This document shows positions 19,905 through 31,048 of a DNA stretch of 64,000 nucleotides, in pieces (position 1 is the first letter of the stretch; every line of letters starts with the position of its first letter). The DNA lies in assembly GCA_963576725.1 (NCBI GenBank), contig OY755241.1, positions 24,402,449-24,466,448 of the forward strand. Direction: 5' to 3'. Origin of the DNA: Azorinus chamasolen (taxonomy: Eukaryota; Mollusca; Bivalvia; Cardiida; Solecurtidae). The notes below the pieces were generated by a model. The model did no database searches. It was given only the letters and a program-made list of their open reading frames with translations, and had not been told where the DNA came from. The translations under genes and the position numbers were made by a program.

Positions 19905-21700
19905 TTAATCTACAAAGTCACCTAGGGCACGAAGTAACTTCTTGAACTTCTTACTTTTTGACTCACTATTAGTCTTGGGTTTTACCTTAGGTATCGGGTT
20001 AACTTTAACCACGGTATCTATGTCCATGCCAACAGGACTAGAGACACCTGTGTCATCATCCTGCTGGTTCAATTCAGCAGATGAAAAATAAGTCTGTATC
20101 TGAATCCATATGATCTAGATCAGTTGCGCAAGCACCTGAGCCCGAGCTCGATTCTTCGCTTGAACTCTGATCTGAACTATCTGAAGCCTGGGTCTGTTCC
20201 TCCTTAAGTCTGCGGTTTCTTGCTTTTAACTTATTTGCAAGTTCTAATAAGGGAATATCATCTTCACTTGAAGAACCTGAGCGATGTTTTCTTTGTTTAT
20301 CCACTAAATGCTGTAATGGATCTTTATTTGGATCTTGATCTGGTTCTGAATCTGTAACATCGGGGGATATTACATATCGGGTCTTGCGTAATTGTCTCTG
20401 TTCATCACGTTTTGTGGGTTTCCACTCACCTATGGGCGCAAGTCTTAAATGCCTTACATGAGACTCCTTAACTGTACCATCTAATTGGTTTCTGATTACA
20501 AAAGTATAAGGTGATTTTTGCTCTACAATTCTGTAAAAACCTTGCCACTTAGGATCTAGTTTAGATTTTCTTACATGTTGCTTTTCTTACATGTTGCTTT
20601 AAGTAAACCGGGTCTCCAACCTTCAGTTCAATATCTTGAGAATTTGCATTTGCATACCTTGCATTTCTAGCTCTTGACTGGCGAATGTGTTTATGAACTA
20701 ACATGAAGGATTCATGCATCTTTTCTAATGCTAACTTGTGCGGGTCTTCGCCCATGTATCTTTGACGGCAATGTAGTACATTATCTATTGGTAATAAGGG
20801 ATCTCTGTTATAAAGCAATGTAAATGGACTTTGCTTTGTAGATTCATTTACAGAGAAATTGATTGCTGCGCATGCGTGAGACAGAAATAAATCCCAAGTC
20901 TCTGGGTTTCCTTGAACCTTTTTAGCTAACACATCTGTCAAAGATCTATGACTGCGTTCACAAGCTCCATTTGCGTGGGGTGAGTAAAATGACGTGGTAA
21001 TGTGTTTAATGTTTAATGCGGTCAATGTGTCTTGCATTTTTGCTGAAACAAACTCTCCTCCATTATCTGTTAAGAGACAAAGTATTGAACCATGACGGGG
21101 AATGATTTGGTCTATCAATATAGTGCAAACTGTATCGCTACTTTTATCTGGTATTGCAAAACACTCTATCCATGAACTATACAGGCATATGAACGACAGT
21201 ATGTACTTATTTCCAGAAAGAGTTTCAGGTAAGGGTCCTTGGATATCACAAGCAACTTTTGAAAACGGGAATAGAGGAACATCCATCTCACCTATAGGTG
21301 GCCTAATTGCTTTCATATTTCTTTCTTGACAGGTAACACAAGCTGAAATGAACTTGTGTATTCGTTTGTACATGTTGGGACAATAATAACGACGTTTCAT
21401 GCTGTCGTATATTTTGTCTACACCTAGGTGTGAGAAATCATGGTAACCTTTGATAAACATTAATACCAAATGTTCAGGTAAGTATAGCCTTAATTTGGGA
21501 GATCCATCTACATCTGAGACGAAATATAATATTTCATCCATGACTATCAGATTCTTTTCTAGTGTTTTGTTTAATTTACCTTGCTGTAAATTTTCAATTA
21601 AGAGAACAATGCTTTCATCATTTTGCTGTTCTGTTTTAGTGTCTAATTCAGTTAACAATGGTTTTTCTTCAACGTCTACAATCGGTAACTCACAATTCAT
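19905..21700 (-). pseudogene. Ty3/gypsy integrase and C-terminal tail
   Basis: Integrase inserts the cDNA. Visible: zinc-binding HHCC part (HLGVDKIYDSMKRRYYCPNM through CVTCQE), DDE core (VACDIQGPLPE, LLTDNGGEFVSAK, HANGACERSHRSL) and a C-terminal part (LKVGDPVYLKQHVRK). A 16 bp tandem duplication near 20568-20599 shifts the frame. The domain then continues (KWQGFYRIVEQKSPYTFVIR) into an acidic Ser-rich stretch (20304-20080). After another shift near 20090 it ends in a Lys-rich piece at TAA 19905-19907. The C-terminal extension is longer than in many Ty3 elements. Confidence 0.82.
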
Positions 21701-21713
21701 GTATTTAGAGGGG

Positions 21714-22655
21714 TTAAATGAGCTGGTCTATTACACCTACTTGACCTAACGTGACCTTTTGCGGTTCAGTGGGTATCTCTACTTCACCTTTAGTGTCTAC
21801 TTGAAGTTCAGGTGTTATGGGTTGTTTCTCATTATCACTGCCCGTCGGGCGTCTAGACAATAAATCGGCAATAACATTCTGTTTACCTGGCAAATACTCT
21901 ATTTCAATATTGTATGCGCTAATGGTCAGCGCCCAAGATGCGATTTTACGATTTTTAAATGGAGTGTCCATTAGGTACCTGAGGGGAGAATGGTCAGTGC
22001 GTACTAATATCTGTGATGATGCGACATAGTGGTGTAACTTTTCTAGTGCGTAGAGAATAGCATAACATTCTTTTTCTACTGTAGAATATTTGCACTGTGT
22101 TGGGTTAAGTTTGTGTGAGAGAAAATGTATTGGTTTCTCTAATATTTCTTCACCATCTTTGTGTTCTTGTACTAGTACTGCTCCTACGCACGTCTGCGAA
22201 GCGTCTGTATACAAAATGTAACGTTCATTTGGGTTTGGATATGAGAGTAAGGGTACAACTGTGAGACTTTCTTTCATAAAATCAAATGCCTTTTGACATT
22301 CTTCTGTCCATTTGAACCTTGCATGTTTCTTTGTCAATGCTACAATGGGTTCACTAATTTTAGCAAAATTTGGGACAAATCTGCGATAATAAGAACATGT
22401 GGCTACAAAACTTCTGCATTCCTTTATGTTTGTGGGTGGGGCTAATGTTCTAATTGCATCTACTTTCTGTGGGTCAGGTTTTGCACCTTCTGGTGTAACT
22501 ATAAAGCCTAAATGGTTAGTTTCTGCTTTCATAAACTGACATTTCTTAAGTTTCAACTTAAGCTGCTGTTTTCTTAACCTGTCAAAGAGAATCTTAATGT
22601 GTTTGATGTGATTTTCTAAGGAGTCTGACCATATTATGTCATCCATGTAGAACAT
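21714..22655 (-). pseudogene. Ty3/gypsy RT C-terminal half and RNase H
   Basis: Begins at the RT active site (FYMDDIIW), then KKCQFMKAETNHLGFIVT, FRRFVPNF-like connection (YYRRFVPNFAKI) and RNase H (YILYTDASQTCVGAVL, STVEKECYAILYAL, RTDHSPLRYL). The frame is offset from the N-terminal half by a small indel just before YMDD (about 22645), so no continuous RT is made. Confidence 0.85.
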
Positions 22656-23556
22656 ACAAGTCTTCTAAGCCTTCTAGAGCTAGTGTCATAAGTTCTACAA
22701 AATAACTTGGAGAATTTTTCAAGCCAAAAGGGCATCTGTTAAATTCAAAGTGACCACGGGAGCATGACCATGCTGTGTATTCTCTTGACTCGGGTTCAAT
22801 GCCTACATTGAAGAAACCAGATTTTAAATCAAATGAACTGATGAATTTTGCGCCGCTTAGCCTCCCTAATATTTCATCTACTGTTGGCAATTGAAAGGAA
22901 TACGCTTTTGTGATTTTGTTCAGAGACCGGAAGTCTATGCATACACGTTTTTCACCTCCTTTCTTATTTACTACCACAATACTACTATTGTAAGGACTTC
23001 TGGATCTAGAAATGATACCTGCGTCTAGCCATTCCTTCACAGTCTGATCTACTACCTTTTGATCTTCAAATGAAAGCCTGTAGGGTTTTGTCTTTACTGG
23101 TGTCTTATCTAACAACTCTATCTTCATTTCCACTAACTTGTTTGGTACTATATCACTTTCACTAAATGCAAAGATATCTAAATAATCCAACACTAAGTTT
23201 TCTACATATTGCTGATACTCTGGGTCAGTGTGTATCTGACTAATTATTTCTTCCTGACATATATCTGCAGATTTACCTGTCATTTTCTGACTGTGGCTAA
23301 CTACATTAACATTTTCTGGTTGAACAAGTTCTACTCTGCCTATGATACATCCTTTCTTTAAATTGACATGTGTAGTGGTAAAATTTGTAATTTCTACTGG
23401 GAATTTATGAGACCTGTTTATTTTTACTACACTATCAGACAATGCTACACCTGGCTGATCACTAATGTCCTCTCCTTTTATAGCATACACTAAACATGTT
23501 TGCCCGGTAAGGTCATCACCTTTATTAACTCTAGCCTTTACGACATAAGTCTGCAA
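22639..23556 (-). pseudogene. Ty3/gypsy RT N-terminal half
   Basis: Contains the RT motifs PYRLSFEDQKVVDQ, WLDAGIISRSRSPYNSSIVV, KRVCIDFRSLNKITK, FDLKSGFF (first catalytic Asp) and FEFNRCPFGLKNSP. The upstream ~150 residues form the protease-RT connection. The frame joins the protease frame around 23545 only after a shift. Confidence 0.85.
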
Positions 23557-24071
23557 ACTGAATTAATATGTTTGTCTGTTACTAACGGTATGTAAGTACC
23601 CTGTAATCTAATTAAACCAAGATCATAATAAATTCTGACACCATGTAAAACTAAGAAATCTTCTCCTATAATAACATTCCTGTTCATATTTTCTACCACG
23701 AAGAACTTGTGAGTAAGCTTTAACCCTTTCATTTCGAACTGCAACTCTACCCTACCTTTAACACTCAAATTTCCACCTTCTACTGATTCTAAATGAGCAC
23801 TGGTCTTTTCTAATTTTGGTCTGTCTGATAAAGATTGATAAAATTTCCAACTAATTAAACTTGTGCAAGCGCCAGTGTCAATGAGACTTCTTATCTTCTG
23901 TTTCTGAATTTTAATTAAACAAGAATTAGGGTTTCCTGTAAGATTTATGGTATACTTCTCATTGTTAGGGACCTTATTATAAGCTGACGCGTCGGCTTCT
24001 TTACGCACCAGCCTGCCTAGTTTTTTGAACAATTTCTTTGAGTATGACCTAAACCACCACACTTCCAACAT
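23538..24071 (-). pseudogene. Ty3/gypsy aspartic protease region
   Basis: Protease signature SLIDTGACTSLISWKF and the later hydrophobic-Gly motif NVIIGEDFLVLHG, as in retropepsins that mature the polyprotein. Overlaps the end of the gag frame by 55 bp, which could be the natural gag-pol overlap or a decay shift. Confidence 0.82.
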
Positions 24072-24592
24072 CTCAACACCTTTTGGTTATCGCGCTGTCT
24101 GTCTGTGCGATTATCATGTTTATGGTAGTCACGCCTATATCTATACGACCTATTGCGCATATGGTCTACCTCCATTGGCCTTCTTTCTAGTCTATCGGGT
24201 CTGTCAGTCTTTCTTACTGCGCAGCGATAGATTATCGTTTGCTCTCGGAGAGCAACTGTATACGCCTGATCAAAACTCTGAGGTTCTGACCTTTCTACTT
24301 GAGCCCTAAGTTCTGGGTTAGACAGTCCGCTAAGGAAAATTGTCAATAATTGCGACTCTACTATTGCTTTTACATGTTCATCTTGTTGAGGATATGCTCT
24401 CTCTGCTAAACCTAACAACCTTTCTGCGTAAAATTGGACGTCTTCGTCCTTTTTCTGTTTAATATTAACTAGCAACTCAAATGCTTTTGGTTTATCTAAG
24501 AGGGGAGAGAATCTGGAGCAGAGGTTTTTCTTTAACGTCTGCCAACTACGATCATCGACTTCCGAGTCTAAACACCGTAAAACACCATTCAT
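24017..24592 (-). pseudogene. Ty3/gypsy Gag, C-terminal capsid and zinc knuckle
   Basis: Retrotransposon gag region (WQTLKKNLCSRFSPLLDKPK, FELLVNIKQKKDEDVQFYAE) and a single CCHC knuckle CWKCGGLGHTQRNC near the C-terminus. The first residues (MNGVLR) are the LINE tail read backwards. The true upstream part is at 24604-24915. Confidence 0.82.
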
Positions 24593-24603
24593 TCATTCAT
24601 TCA
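24573..24603 (+). mobile_element. Shortest LINE tail insertion (31 bp), in Ty3 gag
   Basis: CACCGTAAAACACC plus (ATTC)n between two copies of the 13 bp duplication TTCCGAGTCTAAA (24560-24572 and 24604-24616). Adds 44 bp and breaks the gag frame. Confidence 0.9.
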
Positions 24604-24915
24604 TTCCGAGTCTAAAAAACGCCTAATGTAGTCTGATACAATTCCACTTGAGAATTGGTAGGCTAACATTAACCTCTTCTCATTTTGACATCTGTGTATG
24701 AAAAAATGTTTCTCTAGCTCCTTTAGCCAAACTTCAAAATTCTTAGGGTTTCCATCAAAGTTCGAAATATGGCTATAGCTATGCTCTTGCATATTATCTA
24801 TTCTTTGTCCTAGTTTATTTGTGCATTCATCCATTGCCTGAGCGTGGTACCTGAGGTGATTATTGTTATCTGACAATGTGTCAGTCAAAGTTTTAAGCTC
24901 ATTCTGTTCAGCCAT
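24604..24915 (-). pseudogene. Ty3/gypsy Gag, N-terminal part
   Basis: ATG at 24915 (MAEQNELKTLTDTLSDNNNH) is the likely Gag start, about 90 bp from the primer binding site. FDGNPKNFEVWLKELEKHF is a typical gag capsid start. The upstream in-frame extension to 25035 runs through the primer site and is not coding. Confidence 0.78.
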
Positions 24916-25004
24916 TTTCAAATGAACAAGTTCAACAAAATAATAAATACCTTGACTTGTCTGTTTCTTTGCGTTGTGTTTTCTTCCGCGATAAATTCCA
25001 GTGA

Positions 25005-25026
25005 CGAATCCTGGGCTGAGGCACCA
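25005..25026 (-). promoter_or_regulatory. Candidate tRNA primer binding site of the Ty3 element
   Basis: On the minus strand TGGTGCCTCAGCCCAGGATT starts with the TGG complementary to a tRNA CCA end and sits 90 bp before the Gag ATG. The LTR would end just upstream (plus-strand 25027 on). The tRNA was not identified. Confidence 0.5.
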
Positions 25027-26826
25027 AATTAACACTTATGTCACACTCTCAATGGATAAGTATGATATAAAACTGAAGCCGTAGCTCATGTATACAAGTT
25101 AAAAGTTTATTCAATAATTTTACAAATAATTTCGGTTGAATTTTCTTTCTGTAAATGTCCTAAAATGGTTCTTAGTAATAGCCAAAGTCTGCCTAATTAT
25201 TGTTTCCTACGGAACTCTCTCGAGCTCAATATCCTATCAAAGTCTGAAGCCAAGAACACCCATCTATGCCAGTGCGCCGCTTTTTATAATAACCCAAAAG
25301 GAAAAGGTGGGTCTACATTATGATATCATTTGCAAGCTCCCCGATAGGCTAAGAGTTGAGCTATGACTTGTCAATCAACAGTTCAAACCCTGGTCAGCAC
25401 GTGCAGGATGACAAGCACCCCCGTGATGTTTTAAAGAGCACAATAACTTTTGAGTTACTAAACATAGTAACATGAACTGGTCAAGCCCGGGTTAATGATG
25501 GTCACAGCTTGGCCAAAGCACTTAAATCTCAAATGGCTCTTTACAAATGAGGCCTTCACAAAAGTTGACTTTGTGAGTGATGGTCAGGGTACTAACACTT
25601 ACTATCTGGAGCATTAGCAATATATACTGGGACAGATGATTGTTACATTATCAGCTGTAATATCAGGTTACAAGTTGCAAGTTAAATAGCCAAAGTGGGA
25701 GGCTGGGATAGGTGATTGAAAGTGTTTGAGAAGGAAACTTTGTCAAGATAATTTGAATTACCTCCCTTCCATTGGATATATGTATAACAGTATGAAGTGT
25801 AATGTGACTATTACATCCTTAAAGGGTTAGTGTTATTTGTACTTACTTATTTAATGTTCTGCTAGCTAAATAATGGCTTAATTTTGCTTCTGCAGTTATT
25901 TCAGTGAATTTAAAACAGAAAATTTACAAAAATTCACATATAATTCCACGCGGTACAAAATTCACATATAATTCCACGCGGTACAAGCAAAACTAACACT
26001 TTTTTCACATGAAAGTGTACCGAAATATGGAAATAATCATGCATTAGAAATTAAATAGTGTAATACAGTATAAATCCAGTGTTTAAAGCAGGCAGGGAAG
26101 TGCCAACAAGTTATGTAAGTGCAGACTTAGTGTTTTTCTCAGTGTGGGCTGTATGCATATTTTTTCACTAAAATGGTGGTAAAAGCTGCTGTTTTGCATA
26201 AGGATTCAAAACCCATTTTAAAGGCATTTTTAGCCATATAGAGTGCTGCCAATGACCTAAATTAGCCAGATTCATTCTGTAATGTAGAAATCCAGTGTTG
26301 CCTACTATCATAATTTTTTTTATTTAGTCCTTAAGGAGCCAGGATACAGTAGAGAGGCTAAATTTGCGAATTGGCCATGGTCAAATTCACAAATATTATA
26401 AAAAGGTAAGCTTTAACTTCAAATCTGAAGATAAGAGTAGATACTGTAGTCTTAAATGAGGTAAAATTGTGAAAATGGACTGTTAGAAATTGTGCAATGT
26501 AGAGGTCATGACCCCTGCACACTGTATGTCAATGGTGTTAGGTGAGGAAGACAAGGCTGTAGTTTCGCGTAAATATGCTAGCTCTGTACACTGAATGTAA
26601 AGGCGAGAAAACAAGGATTTATAAAAAAAAAGTAGCTGGTAACATGGTTATTTTGGGTACTTTCACAGTTTGCATATCATGTATAGTTTCAGAAAATCAT
26701 GCCATTTAAAGGCTACTGTTACTAATGAGGAAGCTGCTATTTTTTTAGTTAAGGGTAAAATGACTCGAATTGTCACCTGTTTTCGCGGCCATGCCAAATG
26801 TCTATATCTGTTAAATTCTAGGAAAC
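25027..26826. other. Presumed 5' LTR side and unassigned non-coding DNA
   Basis: The part next to 25027 should hold the LTR, but without a second copy its outer limit cannot be set. An exact 28 bp tandem duplication containing CATATAATTCCACGCGGTAC is at 25929-25984. No coding frame with a recognisable domain. Confidence 0.45.
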
Positions 26827-27018
26827 TTTGAAGTGTGCATGTGACTACTTGCTATATTCCTGCATGTCTGGACTACAGTGGGGCAATAAACTGTTTTGTA
26901 TTGTTTCAGGTTGGTTATTGAGACTTTTTTGGACAGAATTGAAGGCGGACGTGTTGTGGGGTCAGACCTTGTTACCCAGTACTGTATACTGGAGCCTATG
27001 GCACTGCGACAATGAAAA

Positions 27019-27236
27019 GGTCATATAGCGCCGATGAATGATGTGATGAGGGATGATTTCGGCTAATCTCAATCGCTGCAAAGCAGTGCATGGGATCAAA
27101 ACCACCGACCTGCCTTCCTTTTAGTTTTTGACAGAGGGGATAATCTCCGTCAAATAAACAAAACAATCCCCTGTGACATTAAGCCAAAGAACCACTGCAA
27201 GGTAGGAAGGTGTTTGGGTAGGTAATTATCTATGAA
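27019..27236 (-). mobile_element. GGCGCTATATGACC-type repeat, reversed
   Basis: On the minus strand this ends CGGCGCTATATGACC, the same core as the (ACTC)n tail family at 4026. It contains CTTTGCAGCGATTGAGATTA and GGTTTTGATCCCATGCACTG, the latter weakly like a pol III B box. Possibly a tRNA-derived SINE; class not settled. Confidence 0.45.
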
Positions 27237-27447
27237 AGTACAAAAATGAGTCATGCAGGAAACACCACATACAGAACAAACACTCGCCCGAACAGCAACA
27301 CAAGGAAACAGCAAATGTACATAGGTAGAAAAAACAACAAGAGACGCACAAAGACAAAACAAACATACAATAGGAGGAAGATGGAAGTACCGCCTTGGAA
27401 CGGTCAGTGACAAAAGTCACCGGGGGTTTAAACCGGTTTATGGGCGC
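27237..27447 (-). mobile_element. SINE-like repeat, copy 1
   Basis: About 211 bp ending TTTATGGGCGC on the plus strand, nearly identical to 37627-37836, where it interrupts a LINE. On the minus strand GGTTTAAACCC near the start fits a pol III B box (GGTTYRANNCC). A small 64-92 codon open frame occurs in both copies (MSLTVPRRYFHLPP) and is not credited as a gene. Confidence 0.65.
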
Positions 27448-27742
27448 CCAACCTCACCCTTATTCCATCCCCATCCTAAAAAACAAACAGTGTAAATAAA
27501 CGTATCCCCTCTCCGACTAATCTACAACAACCGCGACAGCAAATACAGTGGTAAAGTGCATGTATAACAAAAAAACATTTAATTGAACATACTGTATCCA
27601 CCTATCGCTAGTGTACTCAATGATTGAGCTGCAAACAGAGTAACTGTAGAAAAGTAATAAAGGGTACGACAAAAATGAAATAGTACAGATATCCGACGTT
27701 CTCCTTCCATTTCTGGATTTAAGAGGTCGCCTTCATAGAGTA

Positions 27743-28555
27743 CTAAACCTTTCTTGTCGGCGTACATGCAAAGAGGCCAGCGTGATTGCCAACTGTAAAA
27801 GGGTTCACAACCAAACATGCAGTATGTTGTAGTAATACAGGATCATATCCCTTTTTAATGAATTGTTTTATATATTTGATGAACAAAGTGAGAAAATGGG
27901 TATGTCCAATAATTTTACGAAGTTTGTAAATCACATCACCATAAAATTCAGGATGTGAAATACCGTGTCGCAAAAGTACCTTGAGATTACATTTGTACTT
28001 GCCAATAAGCGAGAGATTTCGATAGTAAAATTTAGAGAAAGTTTTTCTTAGTTTATGGTATCTATATCCTTGTTTAAGCAGTTTTTCAGTTAAAATGAGA
28101 TTTCGACTGTTAAAATCGTCAATAGATGAACAAGCTCTAGCAAAACGAATAAGTTGAGATATATAAACCCCGTAAGATGGAGCACGGGGAACATCCCCGT
28201 CAAGATGAGGAAAATTTACAATATTAAAATCAAAATCATCTCTTTTGTCATATATTTTAGAAGAAATCATTCCATTATTAATTTTAAGGTCTAGGTCAAG
28301 AAACGCTGCATAATTGTCGGACGGGTTAGCTTTATTCAATTTGAGTTCTTTAGGATAAATTGTAGGAATCAGAGCATCAAAGAAAGGGTTATCTAAGTTA
28401 AAAATATCATCCAAATATCGACAAGTTTCATTGAAGGCTTTTATAACATCTTCTTGTGATTGAGGATTCAAACTCAACATGAAATCTCTCTCATAGCAGT
28501 ACAAAAACAAATCTGCGACAAGTGGTGCACAATTCGTACCCATGGGAAATTTCAC
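27743..28555 (-). pseudogene. Reverse-transcriptase fragment, non-LINE class
   Basis: Contains FPMGTNCAPLVADLFLYCYE and RYLDDIF (YxDD active site), then YPKELKLNKANPS, FLDLDLKINNG, KIYDKRDDFDFNIVNFPHLD and GVYISQLIRFARACSS. This RT type is widespread in aquatic invertebrates and seems nearest to Penelope-like or related elements; the assignment is uncertain. The N-terminal fingers are missing: beyond 28555 the frame runs into a MITE-1 copy. No partner domain was found downstream. Confidence 0.6.
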
Positions 28556-28673
28556 AAGTAAACAGAGCAGACCCCTAACCAAACAGCTCATATAGCAGCT
28601 GCTTTGGCTGTGGTTTTCTCTTGTTTGCCAGTGCAGGAAATTGTTGGATTATGAGGCAAAGGGTTAATGGTGA
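28556..28673. mobile_element. MITE-1 copy joined to the RT fragment
   Basis: AAACAGAGCAGACCC, then CAGCTCATATAGCAGCTG at the palindrome centre, and a right end AAAGGG-TTAA (TTAA 28671-28674). The left terminus is missing. Confidence 0.55.
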
Positions 28674-29007
28674 AGTATAACCATTGTTAAAGTCTGTTTG
28701 ACATTGAAGAATGACCTACTCATGGTATCATTTATTTAAGTGTGTTTCTATAGATTCACGAGCATGCAATATGATCCCTCTCCCCAATTGTTGATGGCCT
28801 TTATAACTTTACATATTGTGAAATAGAAATCTTATAGATAAACAGGTGTCTAATATGTGGTAGGAAGTTAGTGTGGTTAACTTCAGAATAAAAACCACCC
28901 ATTCCATAGAGTATATAAGCATTCTATAGAAAAATAACATTCCATAGAAATAGGTATATACAGTGTATAATGTTAAAATCATATGTAGGTGTTAATCACT
29001 TGATATT

Positions 29008-30118
29008 TATACCCCCCACAACGAAGTTTGGGGGGGGGGGTATACTGGAATCAGGTTGTCCGTCTGTCCGTCCGTCTGTCCGTCCGTGGACACAATTTTG
29101 TCCGGCCTTCTTCTTCTACAGTTTTGCTTCAATTTTGTTGAAAGTTCATATATAGCCATATGACCATATAAACCTGTGCACCGCATATTTCCGTTATGAT
29201 CGGACCACTACTTCAGGAGTTATCTCCCCTTTTTAGTCCCGTACCAATGTTTTCCGGTTTTCTGAACTTTTTATGGAAGTGACTCCAGATATCAACTCTA
29301 TATTTAGTACAAAGCTAAATCTGTATAAGTTACAGCTTATGTTACAATCTCAGTCCGGTTGAATAATTATTTCCAGAGTTATTGCCCTTGTACTTTAATT
29401 TTTTTCTTCAAATTTGGGATTTTCCGGGCTTTTCTTGGAAGTGGTTGCAGATATTAACTTTATATTTGGCATAAAGCTAACTCTACATGATTTACAGCTT
29501 AATTCCCAATCTCAGTCTGGTTGAATAATTTTTGCCAGAGTTATGGCCCTTGAACTTTAATTTTTTGTCAAATTTTCAGTTTTCCGGACTTTTCTTGGAT
29601 GTGGTTGCAGATATTAACTTTATATTTGGCATAAAGCTAACTCTACATGATTTACAGCTTAATTCCCAATCTCAGTCTGGTTGAATAATTTTTGCCAGAG
29701 TTATGGCCCTTGAACTTTAATTTTTTGTCAAATTTTCAGTTTTCCGGTCTTTCTTTGGAAGTGGTTGCAGATATTAACTTCATATTTGACATAAAAATAA
29801 ATCTAGATAAGGTACAGCTTAAGTTCAAATATCGGTCTGGTTGAATAATTTTTGTCAGAGTTATGGTCCTTGAACTTAATGTTTTTCTGAAAAGGTACCT
29901 AGCTTTAGAACTTTGGATTTGACAAAAACCTCATGAAAGGGTCTTATTTCTAAGAATTATTCTTCATTTTTATTACATAAATTGGGTTGGGGCATGTATT
30001 GTTTTTAAATCTCTTCACATTTCTGTATGTACATATGTTCAGATTGATGATAGGTGTTCTGACAAGCAGACAGGTGGGGGGGGGGGTATTCGTTAGCCTT
30101 TGGCTTACAGTTCTAGTT
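29008..30118 (+). mobile_element. TATACCCCC tandem-unit element with ~160 bp units
   Basis: Left hairpin TATACCCCCC...GGGGGGTATA (29008-29044), a (GTCC)n/(GTCT) run (29057-29087), then units with GTGGTTGCAGATATTAACTT at 29441, 29601 and 29761 (160 bp period) plus degenerate ones on both sides. The right end has a G-run and TTAGCCTTTGGCTTACAG. Same architecture as 1298-2729 with a different core unit. Confidence 0.75.
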
Positions 30119-30474
30119 TATTTTGGATAGTTATTTTCAATGATTTACGAAGGTGATGAATCAATATATATACATGTAAATTGATTTACTGCGGATTTTA
30201 ACACATTTTACATAAACATAACCAGTGTAGATCAACAACATATGCACTTTAACTGTAGCTGTATGATGAGGATCAACACTGTTAGCAAACTTTATTTTAA
30301 AGCTTAATTTGATATCTGATTTCAGCAATTTAAACGATTAATTGTAAGTAACGATTAATTGACTGCACTTTTAAGTCGTCTCATGATCATCATATTACTG
30401 AACTCTTTCTTGATTGTATCTCGTTTTCAGTTATGAACAACACCATTATTGTCCAAACTTTTTTTCATCAATTT
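30119..30474. other. Non-coding stretch without recognised feature
   Basis: AT-rich; no ORF, repeat or RNA gene recognised. Confidence 0.5.
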
Positions 30475-31048
30475 TAGCTCACCTGGGTACAAAGTGCTTT
30501 GTGCCAGGTGAGCTATTGGGATGATCCTATGTCCGGCGTCGTGCGTCGTGCGTACTAGCGGGCGTCAACAATTTACTTAAACATCTTCTCTGGAACTACA
30601 AAGCCAAGAGCTTTGATATTTGGTATGTAGCATGATCTAATGGTCCTCTACTACGATTGTTCAAATTATGACCCCTGGGCCAAAAATGGCCCCGCCCCAG
30701 GGCTTATCAGTTTTTCATCGGAAAATCTTTAAAAAAAATTCTTCTCTGAAAATGTAAGGCATACACATTTGGTATGTAGCATCATCTAATGGTCCTCTAC
30801 TAAGATTGTTCAAATTATGACCCCAGGACAAAAATGGCCCCGCCCCGGGGCTTATCAGTTTTTCATAAGAAAATCATTAACAATCTTCTTCTCTGAAAAT
30901 GTAAGGAATAGATCTTTAATATTTAGTATGTAGCATCATCTAATGGTCCTCTACTAAGATTGTTCAAAGTATGACCCCAGGACAAAAATGGCCCCGCCCC
31001 GGGGCTTATCAGTTTTTCATAGGAAAATCTTTAAAAATCTTCTTCTCT

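Larger units (their letters stand above)
19905..25026 (-). mobile_element. Ty3/gypsy-type LTR retrotransposon, degenerate
   Basis: Minus-strand order gag (capsid and CCHC knuckle), aspartic protease, RT, RNase H, integrase and a Ser/Asp- and Lys-rich C-terminal tail; integrase after RNase H is the Ty3/gypsy order. A candidate primer binding site is at 25005-25026. Lesions: LINE tail in gag, frameshifts near 23545 and 22645, a 16 bp duplication near 20570 and a shift near 20090. No env-like frame. LTRs were not delimited. Confidence 0.85.

Noticed and set aside
20074..20304. Stand-alone acidic Ser-rich protein
   Set aside because: It is the continuation of the Ty3 integrase frame after the 16 bp duplication; not an independent gene.
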